Made by a program: the position numbers and the translations under genes
Shown: in pieces, positions 10,219 through 20,277 of the stretch
Position numbering within the stretch: the stretch's first letter is position 1
Layout of the letters: every line of letters starts with the position of its first letter
The notes under the pieces: generated by a model
Told to the model about the DNA's origin: nothing
The model's input: only the letters and a program-made list of their open reading frames with translations
The model's database searches: none
Source of the DNA: Emiliania huxleyi CCMP1516
Taxonomy: Eukaryota; Haptophyta; Isochrysidales; Noelaerhabdaceae
Assembly (NCBI RefSeq): GCF_000372725.1
Contig: NW_005199274.1
Coordinates: forward strand, 110,169 to 174,168
Direction of reading: 5' to 3'
DNA length: 64,000 bases

Positions 10219-10605
10219 TAATGCCGAACCGAATCCTCTCCTCGTTGAGATGACACTTGGAGTCTTGGACTTACAGGCACGACGAATGACAGGCGCCTCT
10301 CACCCCGCCGCCGCTCGCGCCGACACAGCCGCGACGAGACGTGCAGCAGAAGGTGTCTTCTCAAGGGGTTCTCGAGTGTCTCGAAACGTGTCTCAGGCGA
10401 CAAGCCGAATCGTACGTGTGCTCAATCATAATAAGCAAGAGTACCACCCATAGCCGTACGAGGGAGAGTGAGAGAGGTGAGGGGGACGACGAGAGAGTAG
10501 AGAAGTGAGCTCTGAGTAGATTTGAGCAGGGCCAAGGGTGGAGAGAGGCGTGCATGCCGACACGCCGGACCGCACAGCCCATGCAGGCGTGGTGACGGCG
10601 ACAAG
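10219..10605. other. Gene-poor stretch
   Basis: I see nothing convincing here. It is presumably the 3' flank of the minus-strand gene ending at 10606. Confidence 0.4.
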
Positions 10606-11979
10606 CTAGACCCCGTTGGCAGCCGCCGTCGGGTGGAAGAAGAAGGCGGTGTACTCGCTGTCCGGAAGGTAGGGGACGTTCGTGGCGGTAATCGGCGGGG
10701 AGATCTGGCACTCGCCGGGCGCGCCGTCCTCCTTGTACTGGCAGCAAAAGTCCTTGCCGGCATAGCCCAAGAAGAACTTGTGGTACTGCGCGTAGCTGAG
10801 GCACGTCTGCTGGCAGGCCGAGGCGCTGTCCTCCGCCAGCTGCAGCGTGTGCATCGACGCGGGGACGTCGGGGCACTTGGCGCCGTTCTGCTGCTGCGAC
10901 GGCTGCCAGACGCCGTTGAAGGCGAAGCCGGGCTCGATGCCGTTCGGCCCGTTCAGGTGGAAGCCGGGGTTCGTGTTTGTCATCTTGGGTACGTAGCCGC
11001 GAGAAGTCGCGTCCGTGTCGGCGCCAACGAGGCTGTCGATGGCAGCCACGAAGCCGTCTGCGGCGGCGACGAGGCCACGAGGAGAGGAGGGCGGAGAAGT
11101 CGCATCCGCCTGCTCGCCCTCGTTACCGTTGCCCATCATCATTGCCGCCATGCCGGCCATCGGGTGGCCCTGCGCAGCGAGTGCGACGCCCGCTAGCTCA
11201 TTGTGGCCCGAGACGAGAGCCGCGCTCGCAAAGAGAGCGCTGGCAACATCGTCGTGTTCGGGGCTAGTGGGCACGTGTGGCACCGGGCGTAGGCCCGGGA
11301 CGTTGGGGTGGAAGCCAGGCAAAGTTGCGGTGGGGAGCGAACGGCTGGTCGGCTGCTCCTTGTCGCCGCCGAAGGAGCCACCGTTGCCGCCGTTGCTGGG
11401 CTCGAAGCCGCCGTTCTGCTCCTCGTCGCCGCCGAAGGAGCCACCGTTGCCGCTGTTGCTGGGCTCGAAGCCGCCGTTCTGCTCCTGCTCCTCGTCGCCA
11501 CCAAAGGAGCCACCATTGCCGCCGTTGCCTGGCTCGAAGCCGCCGTTCTGCTCCTGCTCCTCGTCGCCACCAAAGGAGCCACCGTTGCCGCCGTTGCCTG
11601 GCTCGAAGCCGCCGTTCTGCTCCTGCTCCTCGTCGCCACCAAAGGAGCCACCATTGCCGCCGTTGCCTGGCTCGAAGCCGCCGTTCTGCTCCTGCTCCTC
11701 GTCGCCACCAAAGGAGCCACCGTTGCCGCCGTTGCCTGGCTCGAAGCGGCCGTTCTGCTCCTGCTCCTCGTCGCCGCCGAAGGAGCCACCGTTGCCGCCG
11801 TTGCTGGGCTCGAAGCCGCCGTTCTGCTCCTCGATGCCTTGAGCGGGAACTTGCAAAGCAACACCACCCTCTGACGCCGGGAACTGCTTAGCGCGACCGT
11901 CTGGCACGTCGACGACGGGCACGGGCGCCGCGCAGGCGGTCGCCACGAGGACGATTAGGAGTCGCGAGTGGCAGAGCAT
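10606..11979 (-). CDS. Secreted repeat protein with C-terminal Cys domain
   Basis: A single exon of 457 aa starts at the ATG at 11979, which opens a signal peptide (MLCHSRLLIVLVATACAAPV). Residues ~50-195 are seven near-identical repeats built on EQNGGFEPGNGGNGGSFGGD, five of 21 aa and two of 19 aa. A Pro/Ala-rich middle follows. The C terminus (about residues 370-455) has a PAN/apple-like cysteine pattern: KCPDV...ACQQTCLSYAQ, then FFLGYAGKDFCCQYKED and GECQIS. Such domains bind protein or carbohydrate, so a cell-surface or matrix role is likely. The repeat count is expected to vary between strains. Confidence 0.8.
   Translation of the reverse strand: MLCHSRLLIVLVATACAAPVPVVDVPDGRAKQFPASEGGVALQVPAQGIEEQNGGFEPSNGGNGGSFGGDEEQEQNGRFEPGNGGNGGSFGGDEEQEQNGGFEPGNGGNGGSFGGDEEQEQNGGFEPGNGGNGGSFGGDEEQEQNGGFEPGNGGNGGSFGGDEEQEQNGGFEPSNSGNGGSFGGDEEQNGGFEPSNGGNGGSFGGDKEQPTSRSLPTATLPGFHPNVPGLRPVPHVPTSPEHDDVASALFASAALVSGHNELAGVALAAQGHPMAGMAAMMMGNGNEGEQADATSPPSSPRGLVAAADGFVAAIDSLVGADTDATSRGYVPKMTNTNPGFHLNGPNGIEPGFAFNGVWQPSQQQNGAKCPDVPASMHTLQLAEDSASACQQTCLSYAQYHKFFLGYAGKDFCCQYKEDGAPGECQISPPITATNVPYLPDSEYTAFFFHPTAAANGV
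11380..11835 (-). repeat. Seven 57-63-bp coding repeats
   Basis: These are in-frame minisatellite units encoding the EQNGGFEPGNGG module. Adjacent copies differ by only a few bases. Confidence 0.9.
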
Positions 11980-12500
11980 GATGGGCGCTCGAGACGAGAG
12001 GCGGGTGCTTCTCGGGACGGACGAGCTCGGACTTCGAACTTATGCGACGTGGGTCAACAGCGACTCAATCCAACACGCAAATCCAATAGGCAACGCGTAA
12101 GGCCAAGGAAATGGCAGAGTCGAACGGCGCTTCCTTGAGGGAGTGCCCTCAACGCACCCTCTACGGGCGTTGCTTGCAGTTTTGCAGACGGAGCGTGCAG
12201 GGACGCGAGCAGGCACTTGCTCTGCACACAGGGATTTTAAGGAGAGGAGGGTGGTGCTAGCCGTCGCCCACCCTTGGGTATCTGCCTCTGCCTATCTCTC
12301 TTCGCAGTCTCTCGCCAATTCTCGCAGCGGTCTTCATCCCGGCATCCCCATCCCCTTCTTTTCCCGCGGGAAAATTCTTTTTCCTGACGTAGAATTCTTT
12401 CTTTCGGTCAAGAGACTTGAGCCTCAAAAGGAGATCCAGAGCGAGAATCCGGAGTCGCCTAAGAAAAAACAAAGAAAAAAGGGAAGGAGGCTAGGAGGGT
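11980..12500. other. Upstream region of the secreted repeat gene
   Basis: I see no gene. The CGAG-rich sequence next to 11979 should include the promoter. Short A-rich stretches occur near 12370-12480. Confidence 0.4.
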
Positions 12501-12502
12501 GC

Positions 12503-12564
12503 AGCCGAGGTGCAGTCGAGGTGCAGTCGAGGTGCAGCCGAGGTGCAGTCGAGGTGCAGTCGAG
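12503..12564. repeat. 11-bp minisatellite, about six units
   Basis: Tandem copies of GTGCAGTCGAG/GTGCAGCCGAG. Confidence 0.9.
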
Positions 12565-12609
12565 ATTATCCTACATGCAACATGGTGCGAGATCCGGGGA
12601 TTGTCGTGG

Positions 12610-13085
12610 TGCTCCGAGATTACCCGAGATTGCCCGAGCTCAGGCGCTCGTCCAGCACCCGGACTTTTCGTGGACCAACCCGAACCGGCTCCGCTCCATC
12701 CTCTCCGCCTTCGCCTCGTCGATGGAGCACTTCCACGCGCCAGCTGCGTCTCGAGAAGCAGGAGAAGCCTCGCCTCCTCGGCCTTCTTCGCCGCCTCAGC
12801 TGCGGCTGCCTCCTCCTCCGCCAGCGCCTCGGGCTCCTGCGACGGCCCAGCGCCGCCGCTCCCGCCTACCTTCTTCTTCTTCTTGCCCTTCTTGCCCTTG
12901 GCGCGCTTCTCCGCCTCGACCTCCGCCAGCGCTCCTCGGCATGCCGTGCCGCCTCCGCCTCCGCCGCCGCCCGCTCCGCCTCCCTCGCTGCCGCCCCCTC
13001 AGCACACACTGCTTCTTTTGCCGCCGTCGCGGGCGCGCCCTTTGCCGCCGCATGCACTCTCTGCAGCATGCGGCAAAGGGGTGGC
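12610..13085 (-). CDS. Probable 3' exon: charged coiled-coil sequence
   Basis: Lying just downstream of the ankyrin exon, this segment reads AAREAERAAAEAEAARHAEE and then, in another frame, ALAEVEAEKRAKGKKGKKKK followed by EALAEEEAAAAEAAKKAEEA. The switch between frames at about 12930 looks like a single-base indel or a sequencing error. A canonical donor (GCGA|GTGAGTGC) at the end of the ankyrin frame and a CTGCAG acceptor support joining it to that gene. Confidence 0.4.
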
Positions 13086-13103
13086 TCCCTCGAGGGCACG
13101 CAC

Positions 13104-13703
13104 TCACTCGCTGTGGCCCTGCTTCTTGGCGAACCCCAGCGCTGTGTCTCCAGACACCGAGCGCAGCTTCGCGTCGGCGCCCGCCCGCAGCAAGCGGAGC
13201 ACGACGGCGGGATAATTGTTGAAGGCGGCGAGCATCAGCGCGGTATGGTCCTTGCAGTCCTGCAAGTTGATCTCTGCCCCGTGCTGCAGCAGCAGCTCGG
13301 CCACCTGTTTGTGGCCGTTCCTTGCGGCTAGGATCAGCGCGGTGCCATTCTCATTGTTCTGAAGGTCGACCGACGCGCCACGCTGCAGCAGCTGCGCGGC
13401 CAGCCGCTCGTGTGGCCGTAGGCGGCGGCGAGAAAGTATCAGTACCGCATTGCCGCTCACACTCATATGAGTGAACGTCGCGTCCACCCGCCCGCCGCCG
13501 TCGAGCCACACCAGCACCGCATCGTCGCCTTGCACAGCCGCCTCCACGACCTCGTCGGGGATGGCTCCCTCGCCCGTTCCGCTCTCCGCGCGCCGACGGA
13601 AAAGGACGCGGCAGCTGGTGCCTCTGCCTCCGCTGCCCCGTTGGCGTTGCCCGAGGGCGCCGGGCATCGCAGACCGCCCCTGCGCCGCCCGCCTCTCCGA
13701 CAT
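13104..13703 (-). CDS. Ankyrin-repeat protein, exon 1
   Basis: Starting at the ATG at 13703 the frame gives 199 aa with ankyrin repeats in the second half: NGTALILAARNGHKQVAELLLQ, then HTALMLAAFNNYPAVVLRLL and DTALGFAKKQGHSE (each quoted in part). An earlier repeat reads VLILSRRRLRPHERLAAQLL where AVLxLAAAYGHERL would be expected; a neighbouring frame contains AAAYGH. Two compensating one-base shifts would explain this. Ankyrin repeats bind partner proteins; the partner is unknown. The frame ends in a good donor, so the stop at 13104 may be skipped by splicing to the coiled-coil exon downstream. Confidence 0.6.
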   Translation of the reverse strand: MSERRAAQGRSAMPGALGQRQRGSGGRGTSCRVLFRRRAESGTGEGAIPDEVVEAAVQGDDAVLVWLDGGGRVDATFTHMSVSGNAVLILSRRRLRPHERLAAQLLQRGASVDLQNNENGTALILAARNGHKQVAELLLQHGAEINLQDCKDHTALMLAAFNNYPAVVLRLLRAGADAKLRSVSGDTALGFAKKQGHSE

Positions 13704-13976
13704 CCTCGGGAACAGGCCCGCTGCTGCCACCCTGGCCGCCCGAACCGCTGACAACTTTCGCCCGCCTCGACCGCCGCCGCCTCACCCCTCCCCGCTGCCA
13801 CCTCGCGGCGCCCGATGCGCTGCCGTGACCCGTGTGCCGAGAGGGGTCGCGCGCGGGCGGCGCGTTTGAGGTCATGTGTTTATAGTTCGTTGTACACAAA
13901 GGAATCGAGCACCCACCACGGGACTAGACCGCTCCCTAGAGTAGTACACATATCGATGGTAGCACCCCGGCTCAGG

Positions 13977-15233
13977 TCAGCGGCCGAGCACCGAGCCGCC
14001 GCGGTTCAGCTTGTCAAAGTCGTCTAGCAGCTGCGTGTCGAGCTCGAGGAACCGGTTCGCCGTCCCCTCCGGCATGCCCTCCTCGTTGAAGTCGGCGCCC
14101 GTGGCCCAGCCCGCGACCGTCTCGAGGCCCGCCGCGGTGTACTTGCCCGCGTAGATCGGCCCGACGGTGGCGTACTCGGCGGGGGCGGCGGGGTACGGGT
14201 AGTAGGAGCCGCCGACGTAGCCCGACACCTGCGACTCGTCCTGCACAACCTCGCCGCCGAGGTAGCCGCCGTCGTTGTTGCCGGGCACGACCGGCAGGTA
14301 CTGCGTCCAGTCGTTCTGGTGCCCCGGCGTGCCCAGGTACTTGTCGGTCGAGAGGATGTCCGAGTTGGCGGCGTGGTCGTCGGTCGCGCCGTGGGTGTTG
14401 GCGCCGATGACGTGGGACGCGCCGTGCGCGAAGCCGGTCGTGGCGGCGTGCTCGAGGGAGGAGGTGCCGACGTTGGCGGCGCCGAGCGGCGAGGTGGTCT
14501 CCTTGCCGCCCGCCTCCGCGTGGTGGTCGCTCCACGCGCCCGTCCACACCTTCTCCTCCGGCGCGGCGGCGGCGAGCTTGCGCCGCTCCCCGCCGTCCTG
14601 CTCGGCGAGCGGCGCGCCGTGGTTGAGGGCGTCGAAGCTGTCGGCCGTCGCGGCATTGAGGTCGTTGAAGCCCGTCGCCGGGTCGGTGGTGCCGGCGGCG
14701 ACTCCGGCGCCCGCGTTGGCGTACTGGAGGCCGGTGGCGATGCCCTGGTTCATGTACGCCTGCCAGCCCGCAAAGTGGGGAGCCGAGGCGGCGCCGGACG
14801 AGGAGGGCGAGGCGGGCGCGGCGGCGGAGGCGGGCGCGGCGCTCGAGGCGGCGGGCGAGCCGAGCGCCGCGGTGAGCGAGTCGACGACCGAGATGATGCC
14901 GGCGGTGAAGGCGTCGGTCGAGGAGACGATCGGCGTGGCGACGGCAGAGGTGACGTCGGTCCCGATGGTGGAGGCCGGCGAGGCGGCGGTGGACGCTGAG
15001 GCGGCGGACGGCGAGGCGGCGGCGGCGGCGGGCTCGCCCTGGTGGTTGAGCGCGCTGAAGGCGTCCGCGGTCTGAGCGTTGAGGTCGTCAAAGGAGCCCT
15101 CGCCCGAAGCGCCGGTGCCGGCGTAGGCGGCGCCCGTCTGAAGGCCCTGGTTCATGTAGGCTTGCCACCCGGCGGTGAGCTCGCGGCCGTGGAGCGGGAC
15201 CGGGGCGGAGTACGTGGCGATGATCGAGAGCAT
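13977..15233 (-). CDS. Repeat protein with GWQAYMNQG modules, copy 2
   Basis: The 418-aa product is, as far as I can compare by eye, identical to that of 7944-9200. The base differences I found, such as an AAC/AAT change in a DLN codon and a GGA/GGC change in HGRE, are synonymous. Its 5' flank differs from copy 1 directly upstream of about 15270, so the two copies may be regulated differently. Confidence 0.85.
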   Translation of the reverse strand: MLSIIATYSAPVPLHGRELTAGWQAYMNQGLQTGAAYAGTGASGEGSFDDLNAQTADAFSALNHQGEPAAAAASPSAASASTAASPASTIGTDVTSAVATPIVSSTDAFTAGIISVVDSLTAALGSPAASSAAPASAAAPASPSSSGAASAPHFAGWQAYMNQGIATGLQYANAGAGVAAGTTDPATGFNDLNAATADSFDALNHGAPLAEQDGGERRKLAAAAPEEKVWTGAWSDHHAEAGGKETTSPLGAANVGTSSLEHAATTGFAHGASHVIGANTHGATDDHAANSDILSTDKYLGTPGHQNDWTQYLPVVPGNNDGGYLGGEVVQDESQVSGYVGGSYYPYPAAPAEYATVGPIYAGKYTAAGLETVAGWATGADFNEEGMPEGTANRFLELDTQLLDDFDKLNRGGSVLGR

Positions 15234-15370
15234 GCTTGGGCGGAAGGAGATGGCTGTGCGTGACGAGTCGTCCTTGGGGATGAAATTCACAAGTCGGTGC
15301 TTCCGCTCTCATTATTTCTTGTTGGTTTTCAAATCTCCCTCTCTCTTCGTTTTCGGGGCTCTCGCCTCGC

Positions 15371-15375
<5 letters not shown>

Positions 15376-15454
<79 letters not shown>
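15376..15454. repeat. (GA)n microsatellite
   Basis: About 40 dinucleotide units occupy the place of the compound tract of the left arm. Confidence 0.95.
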
Positions 15455-15458
<4 letters not shown>

Positions 15459-15645
15459 CGAGCAGGCACCTTTCTTCGGCCTTGGCCACGTTGCTCGTTG
15501 GCGAAGAGGCGACCATTTGCGGAGTTTTTTCTTCATTCTTCGCGATGTCCGCCCGCCGGTTATCTGCGGCGGAGGCGAGGCGTCTCTACCCGCTCCGGGC
15601 TCACATCCCTCGCGGGAAGCATGCTCACGAGAGCGATGGCTTTGA

Positions 15646-16181
15646 GGCCCTCTTCGGGTTGAGGAGCGAAAGCATCCATCTTGCACCTTTCGATATACGG
15701 CGGGATACGGCGCGGGATATGGCGGGATATGACGAGATACGGTCAGATTTGGCGAGATACATCTCCCGCGCAAAGAAAAAACCCCGCCCAAAGGAGGCTC
15801 ATTCAAATCTCACAAAAATGTGTGTGATTTGTCAGTAGTCAGAGTATTTTACAAAGTTTTACACTCTCACTGTGGGTAAGAGCACAGAGAGTTGTTTGGT
15901 ATCGCTACAAATCTCTCTCTCAAAAGAAGCGGTCCCTCTCACACGGAACACACGCACATCTTGCGCTCAGCCCATGCCGCCGCCCTCGGTGCGCGCCCAT
16001 GCCGTCGCCCAGACGCGTGAGCAGCGCGCGTGTCACAAGACTGGCTCGCCGCGCACCCACACTGGAGTCAAAGTTTAAGGAGGCCGAGCTGGGTCCTCGC
16101 ATTGTCGAGCGTTGCGAGGCTCTGCAGCAGCTGCAGCGAGTGCTGGCTTCCAGCCACCTGCTGCTTCTCCGCGCACGCGTC
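15646..16181. other. Intergenic stretch
   Basis: There is no gene. A short run of GGGATATGGC-like units lies at 15695-15760. A word shared with 54065 (GAGTTGTTTGGTAT) suggests a small dispersed repeat. Confidence 0.4.
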
Positions 16182-17303
16182 TCACACGCCACTCAGTGCA
16201 AACATCGAGTCAACGGTGCTGTTGACATTGTCCAAGCTGCGGCTGCTTGTGGCGATGAGAAGCTGCCCGCCGAAAACATTCATCGCAAACACGAATTCGC
16301 CTGGGCGCTGCAGCTGTGGTCGTAAGTCATACACCTGCAGCTGATCGCCCTCTGGTGTCAGCACAAAGACGCGCGTCCCTGCCAGATACCGCTCTGCGGT
16401 CACCTCCTCGCTCTCGTCGACCTGACCGTTCTCATCGAGATGTGGAAGCTCGTCGTTGTACTCGAGCAGGTACAGGCGCCGCATGAAGTAGCGGAGCACG
16501 TGCGGCACTCGAAACGCACCCGTGATCTGGCGCAGCGGCTCGCCGGTGAAGGAAAAGACGCGTATGCTGCAGTCCGGCTCGTGGCCGACATACAGCTCCT
16601 TGCCAACGACAGCCATCCCATGCAGAGCACCACTCTGAAAGTCGCCAAACGTCAAGCGCGTCTCGAGCGTGCCCGGGTCCAGCGCGACGATCCACTCTCT
16701 TTCCTCCATCCTCTCCACCGCGAGAGCGGACCAACAGGGGCGAGAGCGAGACCGAAGAACGAGAATGGCGCGGATGGAGCGCGCGCTGCTACCATGGAGT
16801 AGTCCGTCACCCGATACGATCGAATGTCACCGCCACAGCTGAAGATGCGGCCGTTGCCCGCTGCGAGGCGCCACGAAGGTTGGTGACTGCAGTGCAGGGT
16901 GAGCGGCTGGCAGTCGGAGCTCGGGTCGAGAATTGCGTGCATGTTGACGATGACGCGCATCCCGTCAGCACCAGCACCAGCGCCCATCCCTCTTGTGGAG
17001 GCAAGGCAGAGCCGCTCGTCATCCAGAGCGATGATGTCGTTCACGTGTGTATCATGCGGCATCAGCACGGGCGGGCTCACCTACCTCCGCAGCCCACGAC
17101 GTACCGTATCCGTCGCCCACCACTCGGCATGCCACGTGCTGCACACGCGCCTCGCCTGGCGGTGCTTGACATCAAGCAGGGCCATTATGGACGCCAGCAA
17201 ATAAAGAGATTGGCACGCTGTGCATGAGCTCCTGGAGCTCCTCGCGCGACATCATGGGCACCTCCTCGTCTGCATCTGCGTGCCGAGCGAGAAGCTCGTC
17301 CAT
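16182..17303 (-). CDS. F-box-like plus beta-propeller protein
   Basis: The most certain parts are the exons 17080-16793 and 16712-16182, joined by GTAGCA...GGAG in frame. They encode a propeller-like protein with repeated HVNDIIALDDERLCLAS, GALHGMAVVGKELYVGHEPD and HVLRYFMRRLYLLEYNDE strands, resembling NHL or six-bladed propellers. Upstream, ATG 17303 opens MDELLARHADADEEVPMMSR. A segment 17155-17105 reads ARRVCSTWHAEWWATDT, like the end of an F-box. Including that segment needs a 24-nt intron (17104-17081), which is unusually short; skipping it gives one 119-nt GC-AG intron (17199-17081). An F-box would make it a ubiquitin-ligase adaptor; this is inference. Confidence 0.6.
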
Positions 17304-17570
17304 CTCGGGACGGCAGCGGCGACGCGCTCGGCGAGCGTTTGATCGCTCGAGCTGGCAACCGCCGTGCGCTGCCGTTCAGTATCCTCCATCAGTAGTGATC
17401 AGTATCCTCCATCTCGAGCTGCGCGGCGCCTTTGGCCCCGGAGTTTCTTTTTTATCTTCTCCACTCAGCTAGAGGGAAGATTTTTGAAAAAAAAGAAAAT
17501 GCGGGCCGCCCCACGCGCTCCGCGCGCGCCGTCTCACGTGTGGTTGTGAACTCTTCTCGCCTCGGGACAA

Positions 17571-19056
17571 ATGCCTGCTCTGCAGCAGCCGCACCTCTTC
17601 GTCTTCGGCCTTGGCTACGTCGGCCTGCAGGCCGCGCTCGACGCCCGCGACCTCGGCTGGCGCGTCTCTGGCACCTGCCGGTCAGCCTCGCGCGCCAGCG
17701 AGATTGCAGCTGCGACTGGGCTGACGTCTGTGCACGCCTTTGATCTGGACGAGGAGTACGCGGGCCTGACTGAGGCGGGCCTGGCCCAGCTCGCCGATGC
17801 GACACACCTCCTCGCGACCGTGCCGCCGGTCGCCGACTTCGACCGCGACCCGCTCCTCGCGCTGCACGCTGAGGAGGTGGAGCGCGCGTGCGGCGGCGCG
17901 GACGGGAGGCTGCGGTGGGTGGGCTACCTCTCGACGACGAGCGTGTACGGCGACCACGACGGTGGGTGGGTCGGCGAGCTCGCCGAGACACGCTGCGCGC
18001 CCGGCAGCGCCAGCGCGCACCGCCTCGCAGGAGGGCGCCGTCGAGGAGCCCTCGCGGCGAACCTTCTCGGAGCCTTCTCCCACAGGCGCGCACCGTCTCG
18101 CCGCCGAGCGTGAGTGGCTGCACGTCGGCCAGCGAGCTGCCGCGCCGCCTCGCGCGTGCTGCTTCCGCCTGGCCGGCATCTACGGCCCCGGACGCTCCGC
18201 ACTCGATACGGTGGCGCGAGCGGCGGCGGTGCGGGCCGACAAAGGCGCGGGCGAGGGCGCGGGGGAGGGGGGGGGGGAGGGTGGACCGCCGCCGCCGCCG
18301 CCTGTGCGGTACGTCTCCCGCATCCATGTCGAGGACATCTGCGCCGCGCTGCTCGCGTCGATGGTGCAGCCGGCAGGCGCAGCCGACAGCTCCGGCGAGC
18401 TGCCTTCTTTCCCTGCCTTCTCTTCCCCTCGCACCGGCGACGCGTGGCAGGCGCCCCCGGCCTCTCTGACGCTCCTCGGAGCACTCCTGCAGGTATCTTC
18501 AACCTCGCCGACGACGCGCCGGCGCCTCGCGGCGAGGCACACGCACACACACAACAAACACACACATCTCACTCATGGGCCACTCACCCACGCGCGCTGG
18601 GCCTTGCTCTCTGGGTGCCGTTGGGCTCCTGCCTTTGGACGTGGAGTTGCGACGGTTGCCTGGCCTTGCCCCACCACCTCGCGTGAGTGAAGCCCACCTT
18701 GCCTTTACCTCACCTTGCCTCTTTACCTCACCATACCTTAGGTCATGGCGCACGCCGCAGCACTACTCGGCGCGCCTCTAGCCGCAGCTGGCGACGCAGA
18801 CGCAGCAGGCGCGCGATGCGCCGGCTCCGGTCCCCAGGTCCCCGCCCCTGACGTAAAGGCCCCCGGACCCCGAACCCTAGGCGCGGGCGCGAGCCGCCGC
18901 GCTCGCCGCCGCGCCGCAGAGCACAAGCGCGTAGACAACGCGCGGATGCGCCGCGTGCTGCTGCCGGGCGGCCTAAGGTACCCGACGTACCGTGAGGGGC
19001 TCGCCAAAATTGCGCAGCGCGAGCAGAGGCGCGGGTCGGTTGCGCCGCCGGGGTGA
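17571..19056 (+). CDS. NAD(P)-dependent epimerase/dehydratase (extended SDR)
   Basis: Four exons, 17571-18012, 18086-18394, 18493-18536 and 18742-19056, give 369 aa with the frame kept throughout. The N terminus has the Rossmann motif FGLGYVGLQAALDA. Later come VGYLSTTSVYGDHDG (the active-site Ser/Tyr region), FRLAGIYGPGR, RYVSRIHVEDICAALLASM and IFNLADDAP. The last exon holds KRVDNARMRRVLLPGGLRYP, shared by a bacterial/plastid family of SDR epimerases. The substrate is probably a nucleotide sugar or similar metabolite. All three introns start with GC (18013, 18395, 18537). Intron 1 begins with a copy of the start of exon 2 (GCGCGCACCG at 18013 and 18086). The homology across exons makes this the best evidence for GC donors in the window. 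Confidence 0.85.
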
Positions 19057-19319
19057 CACTTACCGCTCGGGAATTCGTCTCTCTCGATAACCAAAAATCA
19101 ATCAGGCGGGGAGCCTGTGAGCTGTGTCACGTGTCAGGCCACCCTGCACACATGCTTGTTGGGGATTTTACTTGTGTGCGTCCCCCGTCCCGCGCCAGTG
19201 GGATGAAATTCTTTCCAGCACCAAGCATTGAGACCGATGCCCTCGCCCAGCGAGAGTGCCGAGCGAGTCTGCTCTGGCAGTACCGGCCAGAGCGCAGAGG
19301 ATAGGACTTAGGACGACAG
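19057..19319. other. Intergenic stretch
   Basis: I see no gene. The AT content is slightly higher than in the neighbours. Confidence 0.4.
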
Positions 19320-19800
19320 CATGGCTCGTCGCTCGACGGCAGCCTGCCCAGTATGCTCTTGGCATTCTGTACAGCCTCGCCAGGCTCTCTGAGACGGCCT
19401 GCAGGGCCGGCGCGGACCGCCTCGGGCGCGATGGCTCTCCTCAGTACACCTACCTCTTCGAAACGATGCCTGTCGGCTCTCCAATCTCGTCGCGCCGGCG
19501 GCAGGCCCGCATGGCGCGCTGCTCGATGGCAGCCTGCTAAGTACGCCTTGGACAGTGACTTCTGCCTCGCTGCTCTTACTGCAGCCGCCTCCGGGGCCGG
19601 CGCCGGCCGCCTCGCTTCGCCAGTGCTGTCTACGCCTGCGACACGCGTGTCGGCTCGCAGCCCGCGTCGCCCGCGGCGGGCCCGCATGGCGCGCCGCTCG
19701 TCGGGAGCGTGCCCAGCAGGCTGTGCAGGGCAGTCTGCCTCACTCAGGGCGCCGCCGCCGCTGCGCGGGGCCGCCACCGGCGCTGCTGCCGTGAACACTG
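19320..19800. repeat. Three diverged tandem units of about 200 bp
   Basis: Units starting near 19327, 19527 and 19708 share the order CTCG(A/T)CGGCAGCCTGCCCAGTATG-like, then a GCCGGCGCGGACCGCCTCG-like block, then CGCGCCGGCGGCAGGCCCGC-like. They are strongly diverged and not clearly coding. Confidence 0.45.
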
Positions 19801-19859
19801 CCGCCGTGTACGTCACCATCGCCTCTCTACGTCGCCGATCTCGCCGACGCCGCTCGCCG

Positions 19860-20220
19860 CTCGCCGCCGCCCTGCCCTGCCCCGCCCAGCCCTCGCACAA
19901 ACAAACCAACACGCACACACACACAGAAACAGACAGACACACATACAGACACACAAAACACCCCCTGCCCCAACCTCGAGCGCCCCGCGCCCTCCCGCCC
20001 CACGCCCTGCGCCTCACGCCTCGCGTCCCACGCACGCCCCGCGCCCCGCGCCCCCACGCCCCTCACCTCGCGCCTCACGCCTCCCTCCCCACCCTCTCAG
20101 GCATTTCTCCCCCCCTGCTGCTCGCCGACTCCTCCTCCCCCCGCATGACCGACGACTACCCGTCCTTCGGCGACTCTCCTCCCTCTTCGGCGCCAACGTC
20201 TACTACCCGTTCGCGGCCCG
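19860..20220 (+). other. Possible exon before a GTGAGG donor
   Basis: A plus-strand frame ends RRLSSLFGANVYYPFAAR at 20220, where GCCCG|GTGAGG looks like a strong donor; a parallel frame reads MTDDYPSFGDS. The (CA)-rich stretch 19910-19955 precedes it. I cannot join it convincingly to anything and do not recognise it. Confidence 0.3.
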
Positions 20221-20277
20221 GTGAGGGGCGGGAGAGCAGCCATTCCAACGGCTGGGAAAGTTTCTGAACGGCCGTGC

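Larger units (their letters stand above)
13833..15645 (-). repeat. Right arm of the ~2-kb inverted duplication
   Basis: This is the reverse of 7278-9345. It carries the twin gene 13977-15233 and, beyond it, a copy of the 5' end of the glycosyltransferase gene that here runs only a few codons (MLTRAMAL) before diverging. Only one half of the dinucleotide tract is kept. A short upstream segment differs from the left arm. Confidence 0.9.

Noticed and set aside
10522-11891. Several long plus-strand frames
   Set aside because: They are shadows of the secreted repeat gene on the minus strand, periodic because the gene is periodic.
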